Below, piece after piece: positions 37,880 through 50,190 of a DNA stretch of 64,000 bases (within the stretch, counting starts at the first letter, position 1; each line of letters starts with the position of its first letter). This DNA is from Aquanectria penicillioides (Eukaryota; Ascomycota; Sordariomycetes; Hypocreales; Nectriaceae), in contig PYIU01000005.1 in the NCBI GenBank assembly GCA_003415625.1, positions 2,733,001 through 2,797,000 of the forward strand, written 5' to 3'. The translations under genes were made by a program, and so were the position numbers. A model generated the notes under the pieces. The model searched no databases, was not told the origin of the DNA, and saw only the letters and a list, made by a program, of their open reading frames with translations.

Positions 37880-38421
37880 TTTAGCTATATATAATTAATA
37901 TAAAATAGCAATAAAAATAGTAATTAGCGCTTATATAAATTAGGCATTTTGCATAAATAATATATTAGTAAAGTATATACTTAAAGGTAATAAAAAGCTT
38001 TTATAGAGATATATAAAGAAAAAAGAAAAAAAAAGAAATTAAGTATATCTATAAAGATTAAAAAATAATAATAATAGCACTTAAATAGCTAATAGCTAGC
38101 TAGCTATTAATTAATAATACTAAAATAGTGCTTTACTTTTTATAATAGGCCTATAGTATAAGCAATTTAGGCCTATTATAGGCCTTACTTTTACTTTATT
38201 TATTAACTCTATAATTAAATAAATAGAATATCTTAATAATAGCATTAAACTAACTTTTAATTTAATGCTCCTTTATAAAGGACCTATATTAGGTCTAATA
38301 TTATATTAAATAAAGGTTTTTATTCTATTAGTATAGTTTTTTTCTTTATTTATGTAGTATAGAAGCACTATTTACTTTATAGGTCTATAAAGTATTAATA
38401 AATAAATAAATAATATAAATA
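37665..38421 (+). mobile_element. 5'-truncated LINE copy (LINE-G)
   Basis: 3' UTR fragment of the LINE family on the plus strand, starting near ctttctataaagctatt, with a (TTA)n array at 37815-37878, the GCTA block near 38090 and the tail ending near 38421. LINE-F is inserted in the tail; the last 71 bp recur after LINE-F (41390-41460). No target duplication for LINE-G itself was found. Confidence 0.82.
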
Positions 38422-39800
38422 TATTTATATTTAAAAAAGATATAATAAAGACTTAAGCTTAATTTAAAGCTATATAAATAATATATATATCTTAGGCCTT
38501 TATTAATAGTATAATCTTTAAATCTATTAAAGCTTAATTCTTTTATTTTTTTTATTAATACTAAAAGCATTAAGTTTAATTAATCTTTATTTATAATATA
38601 ATTTAGCTATAAAAATTATATTATTTTTTTAAATTATAGCTATATAAAAAGCTACTTTAAGGCCTATATATCTTTAAGCTTAAAGGAAAACTTAAGTATT
38701 AAAAGTAAGCCTTTATTGCCTTTATAGGAAGTATATAAAAAGTAAACCTTAAGGCTATCTATATAATATATTTATATATAATTAAATCTATAATTGCCTA
38801 TAGTATTAATATATATTATTTTTTAATAAAAAAAAGCAATAATTTAAAAGGGATTGCTAAAGCTTTATTTATTAAATACACTTAAGCCCTTTATATTATT
38901 AAGGGAGGCTATTAGGCTATTTTAATTAAATTATTAAAAAGTAAGCTTAAAATCCCTTTATTTAATATATACTTTAATAAATAATTTATTTAATTTTAAG
39001 GCTAGCTTTAAGCTTAAAGCATTAAAAAACTTATTTTTTTAATAATTATATTAATAATATATTAAAATTATTATTATTATTATAATAGCCTTTAGTATAA
39101 ATTAATATAAAAATATAAAAAAATAGTTTATTAATTAGCTTTTTAATAAAAAATATAAAAAGAACTAAAAGTTAATTAAAGATTAAATATTAATTAATTA
39201 AAGGTATTATTAAAAATAAGCTAAATATAAGTTTTATAAATAGTATATAAATAATAAAATAAAGGCAGCTAAAATCTTTTTATTTTATATAAAAAAAAGA
39301 TTATTTATTTATATAAAGGACTTAAAAAGTATAAAAGCTTTTTATTTACTTAAATATAAATAAAATATATTAAACTTTAAGGATTTCTTTTTTAAAAAAA
39401 GGTTCTTAAAGTAAATATATCTTAATATTAATATAGAAATGCTATTAAAATAGTAAGCTATATTATATTATATTACTTACTTTATTTAAGCTAAAAGAAA
39501 ACTTTATTTAATTTATTTTATAACCTTTTTAAATTTAAATAATATTTATTTAAAGCCTAAACTATATATTGCTTTATTAAATAGCTAGCCTATTTATATA
39601 TTATATTATACTATAAGCTAACTATTAAATTGCATTTAGTTTAAAATATATTTATTTTTATATTGCTTTTACCTTTTAGTAAGTTTTTTATTTAAGCGCT
39701 TTAACCCTTCTATTAAAAAGGAAATTAATATACCTAAAAAAACCCTTTTTAAAAAATAGAAAAAAACTAGCCTACTATATAAATAATATACTAAAGTTTA
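38422..39800 (+). pseudogene. LINE-F ORF2 C-terminal fragment
   Basis: Downstream part of the RT plus the C-terminal Cys-His region (near 39420-39470), aligned with LINE-H 12230-13600. The minus-strand open frame 38385-38570 is antisense to it. Non-coding after truncation and RIP. Confidence 0.7.
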
Positions 39801-41389
39801 CCCCTTTAATAGCTAGATCTTTACTTTAGCTCTATCTTAAACTTTACTTTTATTTATTATTATCCTTAATTTATATTTACCTATTTTAGCAATACTATTT
39901 ATTTTAAGTCTATATTCTCTTTAAGAAATATAAGATCTATTTTATTCTTTTTACTATTCTTTTTACTATTTTCTTTCTTTTTATCCTTTAGCCCTTTTTA
40001 TTTTAATCCCTCTTTAGCTTTATTTAAGCTTAAGCTATTACTTAAGAAGTTATACTAAACTTTAGTCTTTACTACTAATATTAGCTAATATAAACCTATA
40101 CTAAAACTAACCCTACCCACTGCCGCTACTGCTCCTTAATGCTGCCTATCCTTAAGCAGCCTCAGCCCCCCTAAAAGGCAGTATAGCCATTAAGCTCTTA
40201 AGAGCTATAGCTATACAATTAACTTTATTAATTAACTTATAGAGCTAATTAATATTAAGACCTATAATTAAAACTATAGATATAGCTTAAAAGTGCGCTT
40301 AAATTGCCCTTCTTTTGGCTTAAGTAGCCTTAGCCCTTAACTGCTAGAGCTTCTCTATCTAATAGATTGCATTAATAGTAAACCTAAATTAAAACTAAAA
40401 AGTACTTACTATAGCTATTCCTCTTTATAAAGCTACTATTAATATTTAAGCATTAGCCTTTACTAAATATAATAATAGCTTATATAGCTTATATATATAG
40501 ATATAAGCAATATAGCTATTAGCTTTAGTATTTATTACTATTAGCTACCTAAAGTTATAGCAAAAGGGTATAATTTATTAGCTTAATTTTAATATAGACC
40601 CTTTTCTTTATTTTTTACTATTTATATAATATATATAAAATAAAGTAGATTTTATATTGCCCTTAAGGATAGCTTAGCACTTTCTGCCTTAATGCAGTTA
40701 GCTTAATATTTTAGTATTTATATAAATATTAATAAAGAAGCTATAATAGGCCTATAATATATATAAATTATTATAATTATAATTATAATTATAATTATAG
40801 TTATAGTTATAATTATAGTTATTATTATTATAATTATAGTTATTATTATTATAGTTATTATTTTTAATTATATATAATTAATATAAAATAGCAATAGAAA
40901 TAGCAATTAATGCTTATATAAGTTAAGTATTTTATATTAATAGTATATTAGTAAAGTATATACTTAAAGATAATAAAAGGCTTTTATAAAGGTATATAAA
41001 AAAGAAAAAAAGAAAAGAAAATAAATATATTTATAAAAATTAAAAAATAATAATAGTAATACTTAAATAGCTAATAGCTAGCTAGCTATTAGCTAGTATT
41101 AAATTAATGCCTTACTCTTTATAATAGGCCTATAGTATAGATAATTCAAGCTTATTATAGGCCTTACTTTTACTTTATTTATTAACCCTATAATTAAGTA
41201 AATAAAATATTTTAATAATAGTATTAAATTAACTTTTAATTTAATGCTTTTTTATAAAGGATCTATATTAAGTTTAATATTGTATTAAATAAAGGTTTTT
41301 ATTCTATTAATATAGTTTTTTCCTTTATTTATATAGTATAGAAGTACTATTTATCTTATAGGTTTATAGAGTATTAATAATAATAATAA
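38422..41389 (+). mobile_element. 5'-truncated LINE copy (LINE-F) inside the LINE-G tail
   Basis: About 3.0 kb, beginning just downstream of the RT FVDD box (compare LINE-H from about 12230) and running through the ORF2 C-terminus, the 3' UTR with its triplet array (about 40760-40870) and tail. It is bounded by a 71-bp direct repeat of the LINE-G 3' end (38351-38421 and 41390-41460). Confidence 0.85.
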
Positions 41390-41460
41390 TATATAGTATA
41401 AAAGCACTATTTACCTTATAGGTCTATAGAGTATTAATAAATAAATAAATAATATAAATA
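41390..41460. repeat. 71-bp duplication of the LINE-G tail
   Basis: Aligns without gaps to 38351-38421. All differences seen are G/A or C/T. It is either a very long target-site duplication made by LINE-F insertion or a product of recombination between tails. Confidence 0.8.
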
Positions 41461-43696
41461 ATTATAAATAATAATAAAAAGAATAGTATAATTAATAATT
41501 TTACTTATTTTTTCTTTAAGGCTATTTATTTATTTAATATTTTAAATTAAAATATATAAATATATATAGCTATATATATAAAACTATTTATTTAACTATT
41601 TATTAAATATTAATACTTATTTATATTATAATTAATATAATAAAGTTTAAACTAAAAAGGTTTATTTAATTATAGATAAAAAGATTAATACTAAAAGAAT
41701 TGCTTTAATAGACCTATTTTAATTATTATTTACTTTAAGTGCAATATACTATAAGATAAGCAGCTAAATAAAGGGCATAAAGTATACTCTTTTAATAGTT
41801 TTAGTATTAAAACCTTTTATATAATACTAAAAAGAAAAGGTAAATTAAATTAATATATAGGGCTTTAGACAAAAGTATATAATTATATTAATATTTAAGT
41901 TTTAAGTAAATATTAAAGGCATTTTAGCATTTAAAATAGTAAGACCTTTTTCTTTAAAGAATATTTTATAAAGGTAAAAGAAAATAAAATAAAAAATAAG
42001 TTATTATATTATAGACTTTCCTTAAAGGAAAAAGCTTACTTTTATAGAAAATCTAAACTATACTATAATTATATAAGTAGATTAAATGCAATTATTAAAG
42101 CTAAAAGATATTAAAGTTAAAAAGCCTATAATAAATAAAGATTAAATTTTAATAGTAATATTTATAAAAAGCGCTTTATAGCTTAAGCTTTTAATATTAT
42201 TATAGATTTAAAAAAGCCTAAATATAAAAAAAGCAATATTAATAAAAAATAAAATTATAAAATAGAATATTTATTTTATTATAATTATAATAAAGTTATT
42301 AATATATAAAGTTATATTTAGTATATTTATATAAATAGAATATTAATAGAATTAAGCTATTTAAAAATATCTTAAAACTATATATTAAAATAAATTAAAA
42401 AAGTTTTTAAAAAAATATATATATATTTTATAAGTATTTTTTATATATAGTTATAATAAATGCTATAATAATAAAAATAATAAAGATATTAAATATTTAA
42501 GCTAAACCTTAAAAAGCTAAAATATTAAAGTTAGTATAGCTTATAGTTAATAGCTATTTATAAACTATTATTTAAGGTATTAAAAAGGTTATATTAATAA
42601 GCTATTAAAAGGGTTAAATTGCCCTAAAAGTATATAAAAAATATCCTTACTTTAAAGCATAAAGCATTATAGTAGAAAAAAGCTACTATAAAAGTAAAAT
42701 AGAAATAAAATAGTAGTATTATATAAATAATTAATTATAGTAAATAATTATAAAAAGGCAAACATAAAAGCTATTAAGGCTAAAGATATATAATAATAAA
42801 TAATTAATTGCCTTTATTGCAATAGCCTAAAGTAATAGTAAAAAAAGCTAATTAATAGATAATTTTAAGACTTTATTAAGCTAAAATTATATTAATAAAG
42901 AAAATATTATTTATAATAAAGCTATTATATTAATATTAATATTCTTAAATACTATTAAAAATAGTAAGATTAACTTTAAAGAGAATGTATTGAAATATTA
43001 ATATAGCTTTAATAGTAATAATATATATAGTAAAATATTAATTATAGCTTACTTTATATTCTCTTACTTTAGTAGCATTTTAGCTAAATATAAAATTAGC
43101 CTAATAAAGTAATAGCCTATAATAAATAAAAAAGCAATTAAGCCTTTTAAAAGGCAAAAAAGTAAAAAAATAGGCTCTTTAAGTTTTAAGTATATTTTTT
43201 ATATACTATTAATAATGAATATATAGTTAGCTATAATTAAAAATATAATATTAATAATAATCTAAAGCTTATATTATAATAATAATAAAGATATAGATTT
43301 TAAAAGCAATAAAAAATAAGCCTTAAATTATAGCAATATTATAAAAATAATAGCTAATAGCTTATAGTTATTATAAAATATATTATAAGTACTACCCTTA
43401 AATATATAAATACTATCTTTAAGTTTATAATATTTTTATTCTATTAATAAAAGGATTAAAGCTAAAATTTAATTTATCCCTTTTAGCTTATAGCTATTGA
43501 AGTAAGCTATAAATATAAAGCTATTAAAAGTATTAATAAAAAGTAAATAATAATAGCTTAAATAAATATTTATTTTTTAAATTAATAATAAAATTAATAT
43601 ATATATAAAAAGCTTATTAAATAAAATAAATATATATATTATTAATAAACTAAAAGCCTTATAATATTATATAGTTTTGCCTATACTATAAAGTAA
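41461..43696. other. Unidentified RIP-mutated sequence with coding character
   Basis: Continues after SINE-2 and LINE-E (44400-46542, 47690-48605). On the plus strand between about 41900 and 43200 a Lys/Asn/Ile-rich reading runs for hundreds of codons with stops only at TAA/TAG (for example FKEYFIKVKENKIKNK near 41960). This is the same decay pattern as in the transposon genes, but I recognise no domain. Confidence 0.4.
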
Positions 43697-43712
43697 TAAT
43701 ATTATTTATTAT
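43697..43712. repeat. SINE-2 target-site duplication, left copy
   Basis: taatattatttattat, repeated exactly at 44384-44399. Confidence 0.9.
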
Positions 43713-43720
43713 TTATGTAT

Positions 43721-43751
<31 letters not shown>

Positions 43752-43756
43752 TGTAT

Positions 43757-43787
<31 letters not shown>

Positions 43788-43806
43788 TATTTATTTATTT
43801 AATAAT
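43713..43806. repeat. (TTTA)n tail of SINE-2
   Basis: About 23 tetranucleotides, the plus-strand view of an (AAAT)n 3' tail and far longer than the tail of SINE-1. Confidence 0.9.
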
Positions 43807-44383
43807 ACTCTATAGATCTTATAATAGATAATACTTCTATACTATTTTTAATAAAGGAAAAACTATATATATAAAATATTAAATAAAAACCCCTATATCT
43901 CTTGCTTATTAGCCCTTTATTTATCTTTATAGGTTAAAATTAATTAATTAAATATTAATTATACATTTTATAGTTTAATATATATTAATTACCTTTTTTT
44001 TTTACTTTTGCTTATAATAACTATACTATTAATTAGCCCTATAGAAATAGAATATTATTATACTTAAGATTTATAGCTAAAAAAACTACTAAAAATCTTA
44101 TACTTTAATTATAACTTAAGTTTATTTAAAAGCTATAGAGCTAGGCTTTTATAGGCCTTACCTAAATCTATAGCCTTACTATTATAGATTAGGCTTATTA
44201 AAATAATGCTTTAAAAGTAGCTAAGTTTTTTGCTACTAGCTATAGGCTAGGCTGCTTTTAAGTTCCCCTTGCCCTATTTAAGTGGACTAATCTTAAGCAG
44301 GTAAAAAGAGGTGCTTTAGTGGGATTTAAACTCACTCTCTTTACTTTAAGGGCTTTTAGGCGGTAACCACTTTACTATAGGGG
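43713..44383 (-). mobile_element. RIP-mutated SINE copy (SINE-2)
   Basis: Reverse-orientation homologue of SINE-1 over its whole length, with head at 44383 and tail at the left. The tRNA-like head, body and 3' block all align; changes are C-to-T and G-to-A on both strands (cacccgggcaggg in SINE-1 versus cacttaaataggg). The tail is a (TTTA)n run of about 94 bp (43713-43806) with two TATG interruptions. Both pol III boxes are damaged. Exact 16-bp target duplication. Confidence 0.9.
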
Positions 44384-44399
44384 TAATATTATTTATTAT

Positions 44400-46542
44400 A
44401 AAGTATAAAAATGCTTTATTAAAGCTTTAAATAATAAAGACCTTTTAGTAAGCCTTAAAGTAAAAAAAATTAAATATAAAAATAGTAAAGAATATTATTA
44501 TAATTATTAATAAAATAAATATTAATAGTTATAAAATCTATTATTAAGCCTTTTCTATAAGTAATACTAAAAGCTATAGTAATAGCAATAAAGATAGTAA
44601 GTAAAATACTAATAAATAGTCTATTAAAAGGCTAAGCTAAAGTAATAATATAGGGCTAAATGTAAAGTAAATATATATAAAGTAAATTAATAGTATTGAT
44701 TAATAGCAAGCAATTATTAAGCCATTAATAAATAGCCTTAAGGAAGACTTTAATAAATTAAAAGCTATTAATAAAAGCCACTTTTAGTATATATCTATAT
44801 TAAATAAAATAAAGGTATTTATTATAGCTATTTTTTATAAGGCCTTTTATAATAAAGATATTTTATTAATATAAATATATAAAGTCTATTATAGTAAAAT
44901 AAATAAATACAATCTATAGCCTATAAGTTAAAAAGATTAAATTATAATCTATAAAAAAGCTCTTTAATAATATCTCTTTAATTATATAGTATATTACTTA
45001 ATTAAATAAAATATATAATAATATAGCAATTATATTTATATACTATTTTCCTTAATAATTAGCAATAAAGCCTTTATATATAAGAGCTTAAATTATAAAT
45101 ATATATACTTAAATAAACTAAAGCAATTAACTATTTTTAAAAAAAAAGCTAATTACTATATACTTTTTATTTAGTTTTATTATAAAAATATATATTACTA
45201 AAAGAGGCAAGTAAGAAAGTAACTATATGCATTATATTAAAGAGTATATTATTATATTTTTAAATAATATATAAAATCTTATAGTAAAGGTTTTATTATA
45301 CTTACTATTAAAGGTTTTAAATACTATTTATATATTTTAATATAGATATAAAAAGCTAATATTTTAGGATTTAATAAAGCTACTATTAGTATATAGATAT
45401 AAGATTAAAGAGTATTAATATAGCTAAAATAACATAATCCTTACTATTAAAATATTTATATTAATAAAGCTAAGCTATATAGCTAAAGTAAAGCAAAAGC
45501 TAATATACTATAGTTACTCTATTAATATATAGACTATTAAAAACTTACTATTAAAAAGAGAATTAAAATAATATAAATTATACTTTTAATTAATTAAAGC
45601 ATTAAAAATAAAAAGCCTTAAAATATAAATACTATAGCAAAAGATTTAAGGGATTAAAATTAAATTATATAAATAATAAAGTAATTTTAATTATAGTAAG
45701 TTAAAAAAAACTATACTTTTAGTAATAATAAAGTTAATAAAATATAAATATTAAGCTTAAGAATATTAATTAATAAGATTATATTCTTAAAAATACTTAC
45801 TATATATATTAAATAGCAATTATTTAATATAAAGATACTGCAATTTACTATAAATATATTAATAAATAGTAAAGGCAATAAAGATATTAAATAAAAAAGA
45901 TTATAGTATTTATATATTTATATACTAAAAGGTAATATATTTATTAATTTTAATAATATATAGTTCTTTATACAATTATTTTTAATACTATTTCTATATA
46001 GAGAGATAGCCTATAGTATAGTAAAAAGGCTATTATAAAGCTAAAAAGTTTAAGTTTTAATATAGTATTTTATAATATAATTTAAGAAAAGCTAATAGAG
46101 CTTTAAAATATAGGCCTATAGCCTTAAGTATAGATAATACTTTAGCAGTATAATAAATAGTTCTTAAGCTATTAGATCTTTTTATTTTTAGTATTTAATA
46201 TAAAGGTTTAATTAAAAAATAGGCAAATAAATATAATTAATATATCTAAAAGTAACTATAAATAAATTAAATAGATTATATAAAAGCTTATGCCTATAAG
46301 GCTTAAGGTAGCTAAAGCTAAACTTAAAATAGTAAAGTAAATAAAAAATAGATAAATAAAAAAGTTACTTAAGTATTTAATAGCTTTTAAATATAATTAA
46401 ATTAAATTAAAGAAAATAAATTTAATAATATATAAAAGAATTAAATTACTATTTATTTACTATAATATATTAGCAATTTAATTTATATTAAACTTAAATA
46501 ATATTATAAACTTAATTAAATTATAGCTTATTATATATTAAT
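44400..46542. other. Unidentified RIP-mutated sequence, continued
   Basis: Same host segment as 41461-43696. Plus-strand readings with Gln-type stops extend over about 45380-46450 (for example INKAKLYSQSKAKANIL with TAG read as Gln). No known family recognised, and no similarity to other parts of the window noticed. Confidence 0.4.
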
Positions 46543-46555
46543 TATATAATTTAAA
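46543..46555. repeat. Target-site duplication of LINE-E, left copy
   Basis: tatataatttaaa here and at 47677-47689. Confidence 0.85.
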
Positions 46556-47676
46556 ATCTTAAGTCGCCCTCCTCTTGGCCTAGGTGGCCTTGGCCCCCAA
46601 CCGCCAGAGCTCCTCCTCCTACAACCCATATTAGCATCATACCCGCAGCAGAACCAGACCGAGCCATGCTTACTGTAGCCGTCCCCTCCCGCAAAGCCAC
46701 CACCAGTGCGCGGGCGTCGGCCTCCGCCAAGTACAGCAATGGCTCGCACGGCTTGTGCACATAGGCACAAGCCGCATAGCCGCTGGCCTTAGCGTCTATT
46801 AATAGTCAGTTTCTTATAGCCATAAGGGACGGAAACTACATACTGGCCTAGTCCCGGCACAGACCGTCCTCCCTGTCTCTTGCCATCCGCGTAATGCATG
46901 CAGAATAGGGCAGATCCCGCACTGCCCCCGGGGTTGGCGCGGCACCCCCTGCCCTAGCGCGGCCAGCTTGGCGTCTTGGCATCTACTAACGTTAGCAAGA
47001 ATGCCGTCTGCGGCCGCATTGAACACGCACCGCTATTATCGTCATTATTATCATCATTATCATCATTATCGTTATTATTATTATCATTATTATTATTATT
47101 GTTATTATTATCATTATTATTATAGTTATTATCCTTAGCTATATACAATTAATATAAAATAGCAATAGAAATAGTAATTAATACTTATATAAATTAGGTA
47201 TTTTATATAAATAATGCATTAGTAAAGCGCATACTTAAAGGCAATAGAAAGCTTTTATAGAGGTATATAAAAAAAAAAGAAAAGGAAAGAAATTAAGCAT
47301 GCCTATAAAGATTAAAAAATAACAATAATAGCACTTATATAGCTAGTAGCTAGCTAGCTGCTAGCTAGTGGCATTAGAATAGCGCCTTACTCCCTATAAT
47401 AGGCCTATAGTATAGGCAATTTAGGCCTATTGTAAGCTTTACTTTTACTTTATTTATTAACCCTATAATTAGGTAAATAGAATATTTTAGTAATAGCATT
47501 AATTTAACTTTTAATTTAATGCTTTTCTATAGGGGACCTGCATTAAGTCTAATATTGTATTAAATAAAGGTTTTTATTCTATTAATATAGTTTTTTCCTT
47601 TATTTATATAGTATAAAAGCACTATTTACCTTATAGGTCTATAGAGTATTAATAAATAAATAAATAAATAAATAAA
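46556..47676 (+). mobile_element. 5'-truncated, weakly mutated LINE copy (LINE-E)
   Basis: 1.1-kb 3' UTR fragment. Bases 46558-47040 are GC-rich and close to the original sequence (ccgccagagctcctcc, gcgcggcaccccctgcc); homologous DNA in LINE-H (from about 14130) and LINE-F (from about 40300) is the RIP-converted version. Then a triplet array of TCA/TTA/TTG type (47030-47130), GCTA repeats (47337-47371), the palindrome (47398-47432) and an (AATA)n tail. Flanked by a 13-bp target duplication. The short minus-strand open frames here (46531-47148) are antisense readings of the UTR. Confidence 0.92.
47398..47432. repeat. Conserved inverted repeat in the LINE 3' UTR
   Basis: aataggccta and taggcctatt separated by about 14 nt form a potential hairpin. 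Present at the same place in LINE-H, -A, -B, -C, -D, -F and -G. Confidence 0.7.
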
Positions 47677-47689
47677 TATATAATTTAAA

Positions 47690-48605
47690 TAATATAGAAT
47701 AGTTTTTATAAGATTTAAATTAATCTATAAAAAGGCTAAGGCTTATAATATTTAATTTTATTAGCTTAATAACCTTTTTTTATAAAAAAAAATTTATTCT
47801 TTTAGTATTATATTAATATAAAGAATCTATTTATATTTAAATATATTAATTATTACTATAATGCTATAAGAATAAATAAATATAGTGCTTTATATTTATA
47901 TTGGCTTCTTTAGGTATATAGAAATATAAACTTAAAACCTATTATAGTAAATAATAAAGGCTTATATATAAAGCTAAAAAAGATAGAAAAAGATAAAAAA
48001 TAAAAATAAAAGGCTAATATATAAAAGAAGAATAAAAAAAGACTTATTTACTATATTAATAATATATTTATAAAGGTATATAAAGTAGCCTATAATAATA
48101 AGTAAAAATAACTATAAATTCTAATTAATAAAATAGTAATAATTAAATATAACCTTCTTTAAGTTAAAGGCAATAAAGCAATTAATATATATTAATATAT
48201 TAAACTTAATAATAATAAGGCTTTTATTAATAGAGCAATTTAAAAAAAGTGTACTTTTATATTAATAATATATAGATTTATATATATAGCCTAATATATC
48301 TAAAGTATTCCTTTAGGCAATTAATAGTAAAGAGCTATTTCTATTACTTTAATATACTATAGAATTTAATAGAAAAGATAATATATATAGCCTAAAGCAT
48401 TTTATACTTATAATGCAATTATACTATAGTAAATAAATAAAACTTAATTATAGTAATTAGCCTTTAATATAACTATAATATATTATTTATTAATATATAA
48501 ATAAAGATTATAATACTTATAAACTATTTAATAAACTATATAATAAAGATAAAGAATTTAATTTAAAAGTAAGCTATAATAGCTACTAAAATGCTTTAGC
48601 TTATA
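47690..48605. other. Unidentified A+T-rich sequence between LINE-E and the Helitron
   Basis: About 900 bp of Lys/Ile/Asn-type readings with TAA/TAG stops. No motif recognised. Confidence 0.35.
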
Positions 48606-48625
48606 CAGGAGGAAACGCATAAATC

Positions 48626-48641
48626 GCTTGCAGCAAGCTGC
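48626..48641. other. Terminal hairpin of the Helitron-associated segment (right copy)
   Basis: gcttgcagcaagctgc, the reverse complement of 37632-37647, conserved without change. Confidence 0.6.
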
Positions 48642-48689
48642 CTTCTTATTATGCATTATAAAGGCTCTTTAAAGAACTTAATTGAAATA

Positions 48690-50190
48690 AGTAAAATAAT
48701 AATATATATAAAAGCTTTACTATTCTATACTATTATAGAGAAAAGAAATACAATAGATAGATAAACAATTTAATAAAAACCTCTTTTTTTCCCTCTCTTA
48801 CCTTAAGTAGCATTTACTGTCTTTAGTAGTAAAACTAAGGTATTTTAAATAAGTGTTTTTAGATCTTTATATTAAATGCCTTAAATATCTTTATTATTAA
48901 ATTCTTCTTTATTTTTATATTGTTTTTTATTATAATTAAATATTTTAATTATATTTCCTTAATCTATAGTAAATTAGGTTTTATTTATTATAGATTAGCT
49001 TTTATTAGTATTAAACTAATTTTAATTAATAATTAATTAAGTTTTAATAAAAATAGATTTATTTATACTAAAAGTAAATTAATTTCTATTAATAGTAAAT
49101 TAACTTTAGCTTATAGTAAACTAGCTTTTAGTAAAAATAAATTAACTTTTAATAAAAATAGATTAAACTTTTATAGAAATAGATTAAGTTTTATTAATAG
49201 TAAATAGATTATTAATTAAAGTAAATTAATTATTATTAATAATAGGCTAAAATTGCAGTTATTTAATAAAGATTTAAATATAAAGTATATTTAAATATTC
49301 TTTTTTACTAAAAGGGTTATTATAATTAATATTATTTAATATATTAATAAAGTTAAATATACTAATACTATTTAATGCATTTTATATTATTTATATTATT
49401 TATATTATTTATTATTATTTTTATATAATAGATATTTCTTTAAGCTTTAGGCTAGTTCTATTAATAAAAACTAAATATTATAAAGGCATTATAATAATAC
49501 AATTTATATAGGTATAATAAATTATCTTTTGCTTAATTAAATTTATTAGTATTAAGGTTTAAAGGGCATATCTCTATCTTATTAAAGATATAAATAGTTT
49601 TAGCATTAATATTAATAATAGCAATATTACTATATTATATCTAGAAGTTATTAATATATTAATAGTATAAAGAGTAGTAAAGTACTTTATATAGTCTATA
49701 GTAGCTTCTATAAAGATAAAAGGTCTCCTTTTTATTAATAATATATACTATTATTATAAAGTTAAATAGGCTATTATAGTTAATAACTATATTTAGCTAT
49801 TTAAAACTATAATTAAAATAAGGTCTTTTAAAAGTAAAGGCAATTTCTTTATTAAAAAGTGGTCTAAAAGCCCTATAATTAAGCCAATATAGTAAAAGCC
49901 TATATTTAGTTTAAATAATAAAGTTAAGCTTTAAAGCATTTAAAAATAGTATATAAAATAAATGCTAATATTTATAGAAATAAGGATAAAGACTTAAAAG
50001 GTATAGGCGCCTTTATATAGTAGTTTTAATGCCCTAATAGGCATTATATAGTTAAAGAGGTTAATAAAACTATAGCATTAAAGTTCTTTATTTAAAAAGC
50101 CTTAAAAAGAGAACTTTTTAAAAAGTGCAATTACTAAACTAGCAATAATATTAATAAAGCTAATAATAGGGTTTTTAAAAAAAGATAGTT
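48690..50190 (-). pseudogene. Accessory gene of the Helitron with heptapeptide repeats (right copy)
   Basis: Reverse-strand homologue of 36085-37617. The 21-bp repeat array lies at about 48965-49205. It is transcribed away from the Rep/helicase gene. Function unknown; no recognisable domain. Having it in both copies at the same position makes it an integral part of the duplicated unit and not a later insertion. Confidence 0.55.

Noticed and set aside
46954..47148. Antisense open frame starting M-[YC]-[IV]-AKDN and ending TP[SG]WPR, shared with LINE-B and LINE-C
   Set aside because: It spans the triplet array and GC-rich 3' UTR. Similarity among copies follows from common descent, the middle is low-complexity, and no promoter or conserved codon pattern is visible. 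Comparison of synonymous changes in un-RIPed copies would be needed to revive it.
48624..48641. Proven Helitron 5' terminus (TC plus hairpin)
   Set aside because: Similarity between the two copies seems to extend some 15 bp beyond the TC, and Helitron hairpins are expected near the 3' end; kept only as a candidate.
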